Assembly: GCA_019239825.1 (NCBI GenBank)
Contig: JAFAZK010000276.1
Location: 1-41,588 of the forward strand
Source: Verrucomicrobiota bacterium
GTDB taxonomy: Bacteria; Verrucomicrobiota; Verrucomicrobiia; Chthoniobacterales; JAFAMB01
Direction of reading: 5' to 3'
DNA length: 41,588 bases
In this document: piece after piece, positions 32,334 through 41,467 of the stretch
Layout of the letters: every line of letters starts with the position of its first letter
Numbering within the stretch: position 1 is the first letter of the stretch
Translations under genes and position numbers: made by a program
Notes under the pieces: generated by a model
What the model saw: only the letters and a program-made list of their open reading frames with translations
Databases searched by the model: none
Told to the model about the DNA's origin: nothing

Positions 32334-33421
32334 TTGGAGAGATTCGGCGCGGACTCAGGAAAAGAACACATGACCGTCGCACCGGACTCTCCGCCACCAA
32401 GCGTGAGGCTTCCGCCGATAATTGATGCGCGATATTTCATATTCCTCAAGCCCATCCCTGGGTGAATCGGCTTATTTGCTGGGATTCCGGATCCATCATC
32501 ACTAATCACGAGCTGCAATTCCAGTCCGACCCTAGCCAGCTGAATATCGATCTTAGTCGCGTGACCGTGCCGGATAGCATTGTTAACTGCCTCTTGGGCA
32601 ATTCGGTAGAGATGGTTGGCCACGACCGTATCCTGAATGCGAACCGGTTCAGCCAAATGAAATCGACAAGCCACTTTGAACCGACTCGAAAAATGAGCGG
32701 CTAGCTCCGAAAGAGCTGCCGGCAGACCCTCTCCATCTCCTTCGAGAGGAAAAAGTCCTGACGCTATACCGTGCGCCATCGAGATAGCATCTTCGATTAA
32801 CCCGACCACACGGTTAGCGTCATTGACCTCGGGAACATCCCTGGCCGCCAGTTTTTCTACTAAAAATTGTTCGGCCAGAGCCGTTCCGGTGAGGTGCTGG
32901 CACAGGCTATCATGGATATCGAGTCCGATTCGCCGTTGCTCCCTTTCCCCGATCGCCAGGATTTCATTTTCTAGGCGCCGGCGTTCGGCTAGCTCCGAAG
33001 AAAGACTGGCCGTGCGCTCTTTCACTCGCTGTTCCAACGTCTCGTGCGTTTGCCGAAGCCGACTGAGCAACCATACCACAATGAAATAGAAGGATAGCAC
33101 GATGGCCGCATTCCAGATCGGAGCGAATCGATTGTAGTAATGTTGTCCGGAGACGAGGCTGATGATGGTGGTAACCCAAGCACTGATAACACTGACCAGG
33201 CTGCCGAAAGACGCGCCGACATACCAAGTTGCTAGTCCTATCGCCACCAGGTAGAAGACCGTACAGGAAATCTCATAACCCGTAAGAAAATCGACCGTCG
33301 CAACGCACCCAACAATCACAAACGTGAGGCCAACCAAGACCGGTTTTGGCAAGTGACTCAGCTTAACGATAACATTCGCTACCATATTTCGCGGCCTTAG
33401 CACCTCTTCAATTGGAGCCAT
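32330..33421 (-). CDS. Membrane sensor histidine kinase (HisKA_3, NarX/LiaS type)
   Basis: ATG 33421 gives 363 residues; an upstream TTG (33481) lacks support. Four membrane segments (about 27-45, 50-68, 72-90, 102-120) with only short loops form the sensor, which probably detects something in or at the membrane. A coiled coil (122-155) leads to the HisKA_3 motif EREQRRIGLDIHDSLCQHL with H170. The ATPase domain contains YRIAQEAVNNAIRHG (N box) and ISDDGSGIPANK with GMGLRNMKYRA. It is translationally coupled to the response regulator and lies 78 bases behind kup on the same strand, so all three are probably one transcript. Confidence 0.92.
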   Translation of the reverse strand: MAPIEEVLRPRNMVANVIVKLSHLPKPVLVGLTFVIVGCVATVDFLTGYEISCTVFYLVAIGLATWYVGASFGSLVSVISAWVTTIISLVSGQHYYNRFAPIWNAAIVLSFYFIVVWLLSRLRQTHETLEQRVKERTASLSSELAERRRLENEILAIGEREQRRIGLDIHDSLCQHLTGTALAEQFLVEKLAARDVPEVNDANRVVGLIEDAISMAHGIASGLFPLEGDGEGLPAALSELAAHFSSRFKVACRFHLAEPVRIQDTVVANHLYRIAQEAVNNAIRHGHATKIDIQLARVGLELQLVISDDGSGIPANKPIHPGMGLRNMKYRASIIGGSLTLGGGESGATVMCSFPESAPNLSK

Positions 33422-33499
33422 GACGAAACGTAACCTAACATCGCGGCTTGCCTTGACAATGCGAGGCACTACCTCATCCAACCGCGGCGCCCTGCCTAG

Positions 33500-35449
33500 T
33501 TAAAGCTCAACCGGAAAACCGATTTCAACGGTCCGGTCGCTTGGCAGTTGGAAAAAGTCCGCAGCATTTTCGGCGTTGCGACTCATCAAACGGAATAGAG
33601 CTCGGCGCAATTTAGAAAGCCCCTCGCTTTTGGATGGAATCAGTGTTTCCCGCCCTAGAAAAAAAGTGGTTTTCTCTGGACGTAAATCGAAATCTTGGCT
33701 CTTGGCAGCCGCGGCGATCGTCTCGATCGTTGGAATCTCCATATATCCGAAGTGAGCAATGACTCGGAAGAAACGATCACTGAACGTCGTTATCTCCAAT
33801 CTCGGTTTTCCATCCGGCAAATAGGGTACCCGGTCTGTGAGAAAGGTTAGTAGGATATTTCGCTGATGGATAACGCGATTATGTTTCAGGTTATTCAACA
33901 GAGCGACAGGGGTTCCGACCGGCGAACTGGCTAGGAAAACCGCGGTCCCTCTAACCCGATGCGGACTGAGTTCGTCCGCCAGCAAACCGGAAAGTTCGAT
34001 CGACGCGACAAATTGGTCGAACTGCATCGTCGATTGGAGTCGCTTCCGAATCTGTTCGCGCCCCATCTTCCAGGTGGTCATGGCGTAAAACAGAGCTCCA
34101 CCGATCGCGATGGGAAGCCAGCCCCCGTGAGCAATTTTCAAGACGTTAGACGCAAAGAACGATAGTTCCACCGCTCCCAAAATGACACAGAGAGAAACCG
34201 CAAGCGCGACAGGCCAACGCCACACCCGGCTCGCTATCCAGAAGAAAAGCGCCGTAGTCGTCAACATGGTCAAGGTAACTGCGATGCCATAGGCAGAGGC
34301 CAAGGCCGAACTGGCCCCAAATGCCACGACTAGCGTAACGCATACGATCGCCAGGAGAATGTTGACCCGAGGAATGTAAATTTGTCCCGATTCCTTGTCA
34401 GACGTGTGCATGACCTGGATCCGCGGGAGATAACCCATTTGAACCGCTTGCAGCGTCAGCGAAAACGCGCCTGAGATTAGCGCCTGTGACGCAATGACGG
34501 TGGCGGCTGTTGCCAGGACCACAAAGAACCAAAGCGCCCATTCAGGGGCTAACCGAAAAAACGGGTTCGTAGCAGCAGCAGGCGACGAAAGGACCAAGGC
34601 CCCTTGGCCCAGATAGTTCAATGCCAGCGCTGGGAAAACGAAGAAATTCCATGAAAGTTGGATCGGTTTTCTTCCGAAATGGCCCATGTCCGCATACAAT
34701 GCCTCACCCCCGGTAACCGCCAGAAATACGCTCCCCAGAACAGCGATCGACTTTAGACCGTGGCTGACCAGGTACCCTAAACCGACCAGGGGGTTCAGCG
34801 CCGCCAGGATAGCGGGCTGCCGCAGAACCTGTGCGAATCCGGTGGTCCCAATTACTAGAAACCAAATCAACATCACCTTTCCAAACATCCCTCCTACCGC
34901 AGCCGTCCCGAATCGCTGGATAGAAAACAGTACTACCAGGATACAGATGGTAAGAGGTACCACGGCTCTTTCGAACAGAGGTGAAACCGTGTTAAGCCCT
35001 TCAACCGCCGAAAGGACCGAGATAGCGGGAGTGATAACTCCATCTCCGTAAAGCAGTGCCGCGCCGAAGACTCCGAGTGCAGTCATAATGGTGGCCGCAT
35101 TTAAGCCGACCTTTCGAGCTTTCTCGGGAAACGCTAACGCTAGTAGCGCTAGGATGCCTCCTTCGCCATTATTGTCCGCTCGGAGTACGATGCCGACGTA
35201 CTTAATCGACACCAGCAGAATCAGACTCCAGAGAATTAGTGAGGCGGCGCCGTAAACGTCGGTTGGGCTTGTGCCATGCCGCAGGCATTCTTTAAACGCG
35301 TAAAGCGGGCTGGTGCCGATGTCACCAAAGACAACTCCCAACGCAACCACGGATAGAGAGAAGTCTCTCGCGCGTTTCGATGGTTCTTGTGACTTCGTAA
35401 GCGCGAATCGCTTACGAGACGGGGAGGAGACGAGCTGGTGAAACGTCAC
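33500..35449 (-). CDS. kup: KUP-family potassium uptake transporter
   Basis: A 649-residue potassium-proton symporter. The hallmark GVVFGDIGTSPLYAFKECL (about 36-54) opens the first membrane helix, followed by SIKYVGIVLRADNNGEGGIL and LLYGDGVITPAISVLSAVEG. About twelve membrane segments extend to residue 455, and a cytoplasmic C-terminal domain of about 190 residues completes the usual architecture. The start is GTG 35449 with AAAAAGGTGACATCAGG just upstream. The sensor kinase and regulator directly downstream suggest that potassium or turgor sensing is linked to this transporter, as KdpDE is to Kdp, although the kinase is not of the KdpD type. Confidence 0.96.
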   Translation of the reverse strand: MTFHQLVSSPSRKRFALTKSQEPSKRARDFSLSVVALGVVFGDIGTSPLYAFKECLRHGTSPTDVYGAASLILWSLILLVSIKYVGIVLRADNNGEGGILALLALAFPEKARKVGLNAATIMTALGVFGAALLYGDGVITPAISVLSAVEGLNTVSPLFERAVVPLTICILVVLFSIQRFGTAAVGGMFGKVMLIWFLVIGTTGFAQVLRQPAILAALNPLVGLGYLVSHGLKSIAVLGSVFLAVTGGEALYADMGHFGRKPIQLSWNFFVFPALALNYLGQGALVLSSPAAATNPFFRLAPEWALWFFVVLATAATVIASQALISGAFSLTLQAVQMGYLPRIQVMHTSDKESGQIYIPRVNILLAIVCVTLVVAFGASSALASAYGIAVTLTMLTTTALFFWIASRVWRWPVALAVSLCVILGAVELSFFASNVLKIAHGGWLPIAIGGALFYAMTTWKMGREQIRKRLQSTMQFDQFVASIELSGLLADELSPHRVRGTAVFLASSPVGTPVALLNNLKHNRVIHQRNILLTFLTDRVPYLPDGKPRLEITTFSDRFFRVIAHFGYMEIPTIETIAAAAKSQDFDLRPEKTTFFLGRETLIPSKSEGLSKLRRALFRLMSRNAENAADFFQLPSDRTVEIGFPVEL

Positions 35450-35592
35450 CCTGATGTCACCTTTTTAGATGATGATGTTTTAGTCAAAACGGTCCGGAGT
35501 GAGCAAGCCGAGCTTCACTCCGGAACCGTTCCCCTGCAAATATTAAGTAATACCAAGTACTAGGCCTGTAGCCGCAGCCTTAGCCTCCGAAC

Positions 35593-37224
35593 CTATGCGG
35601 TTGTAGGATAAGCCTCAGCAGACGGTTCGAGGGACTCCGGACGAGGGCGCCCGCTGTGGGCAGTGACCGCCTCAGGATACGCTTCGGCGCCATGTTCGTG
35701 AAGGTCGAGACCCTCGAGTTCGCCTTCCTCGGAAACCCGCAAGGTCCCCGTGGCTTTGACCGCATACATGAGAACCATCGCCACGACGAAAACTCCGACA
35801 CCAATGCTGGTATTACCGATGAATTGTGCAATCAATTGATCGAAGCCGCCTCCGTAGAAAAGTCCTTTGACCACTGATGAAGTATCGGAGCCCGTCGGAG
35901 TCGACGCCCCAAACTGGCCCGTCGCGAAAAGCCCAAGACTGTACGTTCCCCACATACCAGCCGCACCGTGGACCGGCCAAGCGCCACAAGGATCGTCAAT
36001 GCGTAGCCATTCCAGTAGGTCGGTTCCCCAGACAACTACCACGCCTGCCACAGCGCCGATCATGATCGCACCGAACGGTGAAACCCAATAGCAAGGACAG
36101 GTAATGGCAACCAGTCCGGCGAGTAGTCCATTGAGGCACATACCGCAATCCCACTTTTTGGTTCGTGGATACATGTAAAATAGCGCTATCAAACCGCCTG
36201 CACATGCCGCCAGGGTCGTGTTGGTCGCTACCCGGGCAACGCCGAGATAATCCATCGCGGAAAGAGTGCTGCCGGGGTTAAATCCGTACCATCCGAACCA
36301 AAGAATAATCGCTCCCACCGAGGCAATCAGCAGGTTGTGAGCAGGCATAGGTCCGCCGCCATCGCGCTTGAACGTGCGGCCGAGTCGCGGTCCGAGAACA
36401 ATTGCCCCCGCCAGCGCGATCATGCCTCCAATCGTATGTACCACGGTCGACCCGGCAAAATCGTGGAACGCGGTTTTCCAGAAGGGAATCGCGTTTAGCC
36501 AACCATCCGGACCCCATGCCCAGTGTCCGAAAATCGGATAGATAAATCCGCTCACTCCCAGGCTATACCAAAGATCACCCCAGAATCCGGTACGACCCAA
36601 CATGGCGCCGGAGGTGATGGTTGAGCACGTATCGGCAAAGGCGAATTGGAACAGAAAAATCGCGATCGTTGCCACCCCGGTCGATTCGTAAGTATCCGGG
36701 AGGTTTTGCAAAAAGAACCAGGTATGTCCGTTACCATCTCCCCAGCCAATAAATCCGTTGCCGTGTCCGAACATGGCAGCGAACCCCCACGCATAGAACA
36801 AAATCCCGCACAGACAGGTATCAACGATCCCTTCCAACATTACGTTGATCGCTTCACGGGTCCTCGCGAAACCCGCTTCAAGGAACATGAACCCTGCCTG
36901 CATGAAGAACACCAGAAAGGCCGTCACCAGCACCCACATAGTGTTCACCGGATTGACGTAAGGCGGGTTTGGCGCCGGCGTAGCTGCCGGAGCTGGTGAA
37001 GCCTCAGTGGTCGGAGATGGACTTGCTGACGGTGAAGCCGTCGTCTGCACCGCAGATGGCGAAGCCGTCTGGGCGTGAACTTTAGATGCGGAACTAAAGT
37101 AAAACGACGCTAGAAACATCAACATGAGACAAAGACCCAATCCTAGGGTCTTGCCTCCGAGGATTGCAGCGAAGAGCTTCCGCTCCCGGGGATCTTTCAG
37201 TTTTTCAAAGAATCGGTTGATCAT
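35593..37224 (-). CDS. amt: Ammonium transporter (Amt) with Ser/Pro-rich N-terminal extension
   Basis: ATG 37224 gives 543 residues. A first hydrophobic segment (TLGLGLCLMLMFLASFYF) works as a signal or anchor, followed by a 35-residue Ser/Pro/Ala/Thr linker (SPSASPSPTTEASPAPAATP). The Amt core of eleven membrane helices then starts at about residue 90. Conducting-pore residues are visible: the twin histidines in FAGSTVVHTIGG and WPVHGAAGMWG, and the family signature FAFADTCSTITSGAM. The C-terminus carries a regulatory tail (SEEGELEGLDLHEHGAEAYP). A long N-terminal linker is unusual; most Amt proteins start near the first core helix. No glnK (PII) gene is adjacent. Confidence 0.95.
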   Translation of the reverse strand: MINRFFEKLKDPRERKLFAAILGGKTLGLGLCLMLMFLASFYFSSASKVHAQTASPSAVQTTASPSASPSPTTEASPAPAATPAPNPPYVNPVNTMWVLVTAFLVFFMQAGFMFLEAGFARTREAINVMLEGIVDTCLCGILFYAWGFAAMFGHGNGFIGWGDGNGHTWFFLQNLPDTYESTGVATIAIFLFQFAFADTCSTITSGAMLGRTGFWGDLWYSLGVSGFIYPIFGHWAWGPDGWLNAIPFWKTAFHDFAGSTVVHTIGGMIALAGAIVLGPRLGRTFKRDGGGPMPAHNLLIASVGAIILWFGWYGFNPGSTLSAMDYLGVARVATNTTLAACAGGLIALFYMYPRTKKWDCGMCLNGLLAGLVAITCPCYWVSPFGAIMIGAVAGVVVVWGTDLLEWLRIDDPCGAWPVHGAAGMWGTYSLGLFATGQFGASTPTGSDTSSVVKGLFYGGGFDQLIAQFIGNTSIGVGVFVVAMVLMYAVKATGTLRVSEEGELEGLDLHEHGAEAYPEAVTAHSGRPRPESLEPSAEAYPTTA

Positions 37225-37658
37225 ATTTTGGTGCCAGGCTTCACCACGAGTTGGTTTGGTTTTTCGGGAATTCGAACTGCGCAATTTGTTTGCGTGAAAC
37301 GAAATTGTCAGGACTCAACTACCGAAAAGGTACGGAGGCACCGCTGAGCAATCGGTATGCCGAACTGGCAAAACTCAGCAAAAAATATAAACCAATGTAT
37401 TATAGTCGAATAGTACTATGTACTATAACTAAGGGTCCCGGTTTACTGGACTATTGTCGACTATTGCACTGCGCGAATTGCTGCTAATCCTGTTCCGGAT
37501 TGGCGATTCTTATACACAACCGTTGGTCTTCCCTTAGATCGCCGCGATGCGGATTATAAGAGAACGTTGTATATCGATTTCGAATGAGCCGGAACGCCGG
37601 ACGGGCTCACCGTACTCTCCGGCGCGTCTTCGCTTGGCGCGTATTTGCCCAGAACGGC
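37225..37658. promoter_or_regulatory. Control region of amt with AT-rich near-palindrome and direct repeats
   Basis: No gene lies in these 434 bases. At 37401-37427 a near-palindrome contains the perfect ATAGTACTAT (37410-37419) flanked by TATAGT and ACTATA. At 37449-37466 GACTATTG is repeated at 10-base spacing. These lie 175-240 bases upstream of the amt start and could be binding sites for a nitrogen regulator. I did not find a clear sigma-54 promoter. Confidence 0.4.
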
Positions 37659-38858
37659 TTACGCGTACGAGCTCTCGCCGCGAATTCCCAGAGCAACCCT
37701 GCGTTCCTTTCGCTCCTTGGCAATCCGTGCGCCGTACCCGCTTTCGCGAAACGCTAGCAACGGGTCCGGCGATAATCCTCGATTTTTCCGCCATGCGATC
37801 AACGTCGGTCTCACATCAGTGAAGAACGCCGCGCGCAGACATTCCTCGGCATCGATCTCGGAATTGCTTTCCTGGTGCTTGGCCAGCTCCGAATGCTGTA
37901 CCAGAGCGGCTTTGGCGTATAACTCTTGCGCAGTGCAGACCGTCTGGATCATCGCTTCGATCTTTGGTTTGTCGTTGTGCGATTGATCGATCATGTAAGC
38001 GATCTCTGGCCTACGGTCCGTTTCCCAACGATAGAATAGAATCTCATTGAAGATGCGGAAGATCTGATAAGGGTCGATCGATCCTAAAGTCAGATCGTCA
38101 TCCGCATAACGGCGATCATTGAAATGGAATCCGCCCAACATCTCTTCGTCCAATAGCCAGGCCACGATCTGCTCGATATTCTGCGCTTGGTAATGGTGTC
38201 CCGTGTCCACTAACACTTTGGCCTTTGGTCCAACGGCTTTTGAGACAAGGTAAGACATCCCCCAGTCTGCCAGGTCCGTATGATAAAAGGTCGGTTCGAA
38301 TGGCTTGTATTCGACCAGCATGACCTGGTCCGAATCCATGGCTGCAGCGACTTCTTGGAGCGATTCCGTGATCGCCCTTTTACGCCACCGGATGTTGGCC
38401 TGCCCCGGATAGTTTGATCCATCCGCAAACCACAGAGACAAATACCGGCTGGAGATCTGTTTCGCGATCTTAACGCTGTCCAGGATATGGGTTAGGGCAG
38501 CTTTTCGAGCAGCCGCGTCTCGGTTGCAAAGAGAACCATATTTATAGATCTGGTCCTGGAAAATATTCGGGTTAACCGCACCCAGCTTCAGGCCGATCTT
38601 CTCCGCTGCCCGTTTTACGCTAAGCGGATCTTGCGACTCTTTAAAATCCCAAAGCACATGCACCGCCATGCCGGGGCAGCAACCTGTCGATTGGTGTACT
38701 TGAGCCGCATCAGACAGCTTGTCGTTAATATCAATCGCCGCGCCATCCTGAAGAAATTTGCCAAACCGCGTTCCGGTATCGGCAAACCCCCAGCTTGCGG
38801 TTTCAATCTGAAACTCATCCAGCGCCGCAAAGATCTTTTTCGTTTGTTCGTCGTTCAT
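37659..38858 (-). CDS. rhaI: L-rhamnose isomerase (RhaI, Pseudomonas stutzeri type)
   Basis: A 399-residue TIM-barrel isomerase that converts L-rhamnose to L-rhamnulose (and often other aldoses) using Mn2+ or a similar metal. The metal-binding segments are MLVEYKPFEPTFYHTD, KVLVDTGHHYQAQN, GGFHFNDRRYADDD and MIDQSHNDKPKIEAM, which supply the Glu, Asp, His and Asp ligands. It is the RhaI subtype rather than the enterobacterial RhaA. It lies 83 bases behind lutC on the same strand. Since rhamnose breakdown gives L-lactaldehyde and then L-lactate, grouping with lactate oxidation genes makes metabolic sense. The kinase and aldolase of the pathway are not in the window. Confidence 0.93.
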   Translation of the reverse strand: MNDEQTKKIFAALDEFQIETASWGFADTGTRFGKFLQDGAAIDINDKLSDAAQVHQSTGCCPGMAVHVLWDFKESQDPLSVKRAAEKIGLKLGAVNPNIFQDQIYKYGSLCNRDAAARKAALTHILDSVKIAKQISSRYLSLWFADGSNYPGQANIRWRKRAITESLQEVAAAMDSDQVMLVEYKPFEPTFYHTDLADWGMSYLVSKAVGPKAKVLVDTGHHYQAQNIEQIVAWLLDEEMLGGFHFNDRRYADDDLTLGSIDPYQIFRIFNEILFYRWETDRRPEIAYMIDQSHNDKPKIEAMIQTVCTAQELYAKAALVQHSELAKHQESNSEIDAEECLRAAFFTDVRPTLIAWRKNRGLSPDPLLAFRESGYGARIAKERKERRVALGIRGESSYA

Positions 38859-38941
38859 TTTTGTCGGGGTTATTCAACTCGTTTTAAGAGTGATCATCGA
38901 GCTCCGTCCCTCCCCTCCAGCATTGACTCTCTTCTCGCCAA

Positions 38942-39670
38942 TCACCAATCACTTCTCCCCTCTACACCCACCAAAAGAACGGTCAATTTCCTGGGCCCAT
39001 GCGCTCCTAAGACCAACACTCTTTCGATGTCTCCGGTTCGGCTCGGTCCCGTGATAAAAGTCATGAAGCTCGGGAAGTTCGGCGCATATTTCCTCTCCAA
39101 CAGCTCGAAAGCCGCTGGTAAGTCCGGTACGAGCTGTGAAGACTTCGCTACGACTACGTGATGACCGGGCAATACCGACAACGCTCTGCCACCACCACTT
39201 TTCGCGGTCAGCAGCACGCTCCCAGTCTGGGCAATCAACGCATCACAACCGGTAATCCCTGCCGATACTTTCTCCAGATCCGTTTTTACAGTTGATCGGC
39301 TCACTTCCAGTTTGGTTATCGAAAGATCGGTCAACAGAGCTCGGATTTCGCTATTGGCTGGAACAGCGACCGACTCCCAGCCTTCGCGATCCGATAACAA
39401 CCTCAGTTGCGCTCTGGCTACCGCTTCATCAGGGCACGCCAAGAACTCGGTCTTCAGACTCTCGCTCCGTTCGGCAAACAGAGCGACCTGGCCGGCGAAA
39501 TCATCCGGCACTTTAGGCAAAAACTGGCGAACCTCGCCTGATCCGTCGACAGGCCGAGTTTCGCTTTCGGCCACGTGCTCGTCCTTCGTAGCTTTAGCGT
39601 AAGAGGAACTGGAACTGCCACCCCGCAAAGCCTCACGCACCCGAGCTAAAATAGAATCACGCGCGTTCAC
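38942..39670 (-). CDS. lutC: LutC-type LUD-domain protein (lactate utilisation)
   Basis: GTG 39670 is chosen because it overlaps the lutB stop in a GTGA quartet, the usual sign of translational coupling; a TTG further up (39688) is possible. The 242-residue protein has the LUD domain, with GITGCDALIAQTGSVLLTAK, LPGHHVVVAKSSQLVPDLPA and FITGPSRTGDIERVLVLGAH. LutC is a subunit of the three-part L-lactate dehydrogenase complex LutABC, which oxidises L-lactate to pyruvate. The N-terminal linker (GGSSSSSYAKATKDEHVAES) is low-complexity. Confidence 0.93.
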   Translation of the reverse strand: MNARDSILARVREALRGGSSSSSYAKATKDEHVAESETRPVDGSGEVRQFLPKVPDDFAGQVALFAERSESLKTEFLACPDEAVARAQLRLLSDREGWESVAVPANSEIRALLTDLSITKLEVSRSTVKTDLEKVSAGITGCDALIAQTGSVLLTAKSGGGRALSVLPGHHVVVAKSSQLVPDLPAAFELLERKYAPNFPSFMTFITGPSRTGDIERVLVLGAHGPRKLTVLLVGVEGRSDW

Positions 39671-41064
39671 GAAGCTCGTTGTTTCCAAAGATCACGAAAC
39701 GACTTTCTCGCGAACGAAGGTAATTCGCGAGTTTTAGTCCAGGGCCAGACAGGATCCGCCGGAGTTGCATTAAACAAGCGCTGGAACGGCGAGAAACCCT
39801 TCATTGCCTGGACGGCGAGCGCAAACAGGCCCGGCCGATTAACCACAAAAGCAAACGCCTTGAAACCCAGCTTTTGAAACGGTGATCCTTTCTCCGCCAC
39901 TGCGTTTCGGCGATTCTGTAACAGGTGATGATGCAGATCGATCTTCACCGGGCAAGTCTCGGTACAAGCGCCGCAAAGCGAGGAAGCTTGAGACAGATGT
40001 TGCCACGATTGCAGCCCCCGCAAATGCGGGGTTATGACCGAACCGATGGGCCCTTGATAAGTCGTGCCGTAGGCATGTCCACCGACATTTCGAAAGATTG
40101 GGCAGACATTAAGACAAGCCCCACAGCGGATGCAACGCAACGAGTCCCGTTGTTCAGCGTCGGCCAGCAAACGGGTTCTGCCATTGTCCAACAGCACCAC
40201 GTGCATTTCTTCGGGGCCATCAATCTCGTCAGCACCGCGCGGTCCTCCCACCATTGAGTTATAACAGGTGAGCTGCTGCCCGGTTCCAGCCGTAGCTAAC
40301 ATCGGCAAGAAGAGCGGCAAATCCGCCAGCCGCGGCAGAATTTTTTCAATGCCTAACAAAACCACATGGATCTTCGGCAACGCAGATGTCAGCCGGGCAT
40401 TCCCTTCGTTCTCAGTGATCGAAATCATTCCCGTCTCCGCCACTGCAAAATTGGCGCCAGTGATCCCCATGTCCGCCGCGATATACGCCTGGCGAAGCGC
40501 TTTCCGCGCGGTCATGGTGAGCGCTTCCGGGTCTGTGGTGGCCTCGGCTCCCAACTTCTGCTGAAACAGATCACTGATCTGTCCCCGGGTCAGATGCATC
40601 GCGGGAAACACGATGTGATAAGGCGGTTCTTGCCGCAGCTGCACGATAAATTCGCCTAGGTCAGACTCGACCACCTGGAACCCGGCCTTTTCCAGCGCCT
40701 CGTTCAAGTGAATTTCCTCAGAAACCATCGTCTTCGATTTGACGATAGCCCTGGCTTGTTTGGCTTGCGCTAGATCCAGGATGTAAGTCCTGGCCTCAGT
40801 CGCATCGTTAGCCCAAACGACTTTCGCGCCGCGCGCGACGAGTTTTTCCTCAAATTGCTCCAGGTACCGGTCCAAATGACGAATCGCTTCATCTTTAGTT
40901 GCCGCTGCCCGCGACCGAGCTGACTCCCAGTCTTGGAACCGGTCGGCGTTACTACTGCGCGTCTTTTGGTATCCGGACAGCGACTGCTGCACCATCTGGC
41001 GATGTCCAAGATTCGCCACCATGCGGGTCGCATCATTATTAAACTGAGAAGCAGCAGATGCCAT
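39667..41064 (-). CDS. lutB: LutB iron-sulfur protein of the lactate oxidation complex
   Basis: A 465-residue protein with an N-terminal LUD domain (about 60-290, including VKSKTMVSEEIHLNEALEKA and GITGANFAVAETGMISITEN). Two 4Fe-4S cluster motifs follow, CIRCGACLNVCPIF and CGACTETCPVKIDLHHHLL, and then the C-terminal DUF3390 part. In Bacillus and other bacteria LutB passes electrons from L-lactate within LutABC. Its stop overlaps the lutC start. Upstream, 400 bases of palindromic repeat separate it from lutA, which is unusual for this operon. Confidence 0.95.
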   Translation of the reverse strand: MASAASQFNNDATRMVANLGHRQMVQQSLSGYQKTRSSNADRFQDWESARSRAAATKDEAIRHLDRYLEQFEEKLVARGAKVVWANDATEARTYILDLAQAKQARAIVKSKTMVSEEIHLNEALEKAGFQVVESDLGEFIVQLRQEPPYHIVFPAMHLTRGQISDLFQQKLGAEATTDPEALTMTARKALRQAYIAADMGITGANFAVAETGMISITENEGNARLTSALPKIHVVLLGIEKILPRLADLPLFLPMLATAGTGQQLTCYNSMVGGPRGADEIDGPEEMHVVLLDNGRTRLLADAEQRDSLRCIRCGACLNVCPIFRNVGGHAYGTTYQGPIGSVITPHLRGLQSWQHLSQASSLCGACTETCPVKIDLHHHLLQNRRNAVAEKGSPFQKLGFKAFAFVVNRPGLFALAVQAMKGFSPFQRLFNATPADPVWPWTKTRELPSFARKSFRDLWKQRAS

Positions 41065-41189
41065 TCGGGGAAGTGGGGAGGTAGTTAGTGATTAGTGAGA
41101 GGCTTGCCCTGAGCAAGCATTTAGCGCGTCGAATGGGTGATTGGTGGAGGCGTGCTTCGAGACCACCGAGCTTGACCATGAAATGGTCT

Positions 41190-41437
41190 AACGGAACAGC
41201 CAAGGGCTTTAGCCCTGGGTAGGATCCACCCAAAAATCGCCCTGAAAGGGCGGCCGAATGTGAGTCTGTTACAACCGCGCATTTCGCACGCGCAAGAACA
41301 GATGAACCAGTACACCGAACTCGATACCAAGCATCCAAGGCAACATTACGAAAATGGCTATTCTCCATCGGTCGCCCTTTCAGGGCGATCGCCTTCGGGA
41401 AACAATCCCCAGGGCTGAAGGCCTGGGCTATTATCTG
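41190..41437. repeat. Palindromic repeat with CGCCCTGAAAGGGCG hairpins between lutA and lutB
   Basis: CGCCCTGAAAGGGCG (41238-41252) and CGCCCTTTCAGGGCG (41373-41387) are inverse copies, and each is itself a six-pair hairpin. Outside them, CCAAGGGCTTTAGCCCTGGG (about 41201-41220) matches CCCAGGGCTGAAGGCCTGGG (about 41411-41430). The element fills most of the 403-base lutA-lutB gap, which has no supported gene. Confidence 0.8.
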
Positions 41438-41467
41438 GAGCCACTTCGCGGCAAATCTTAAGTTCAT

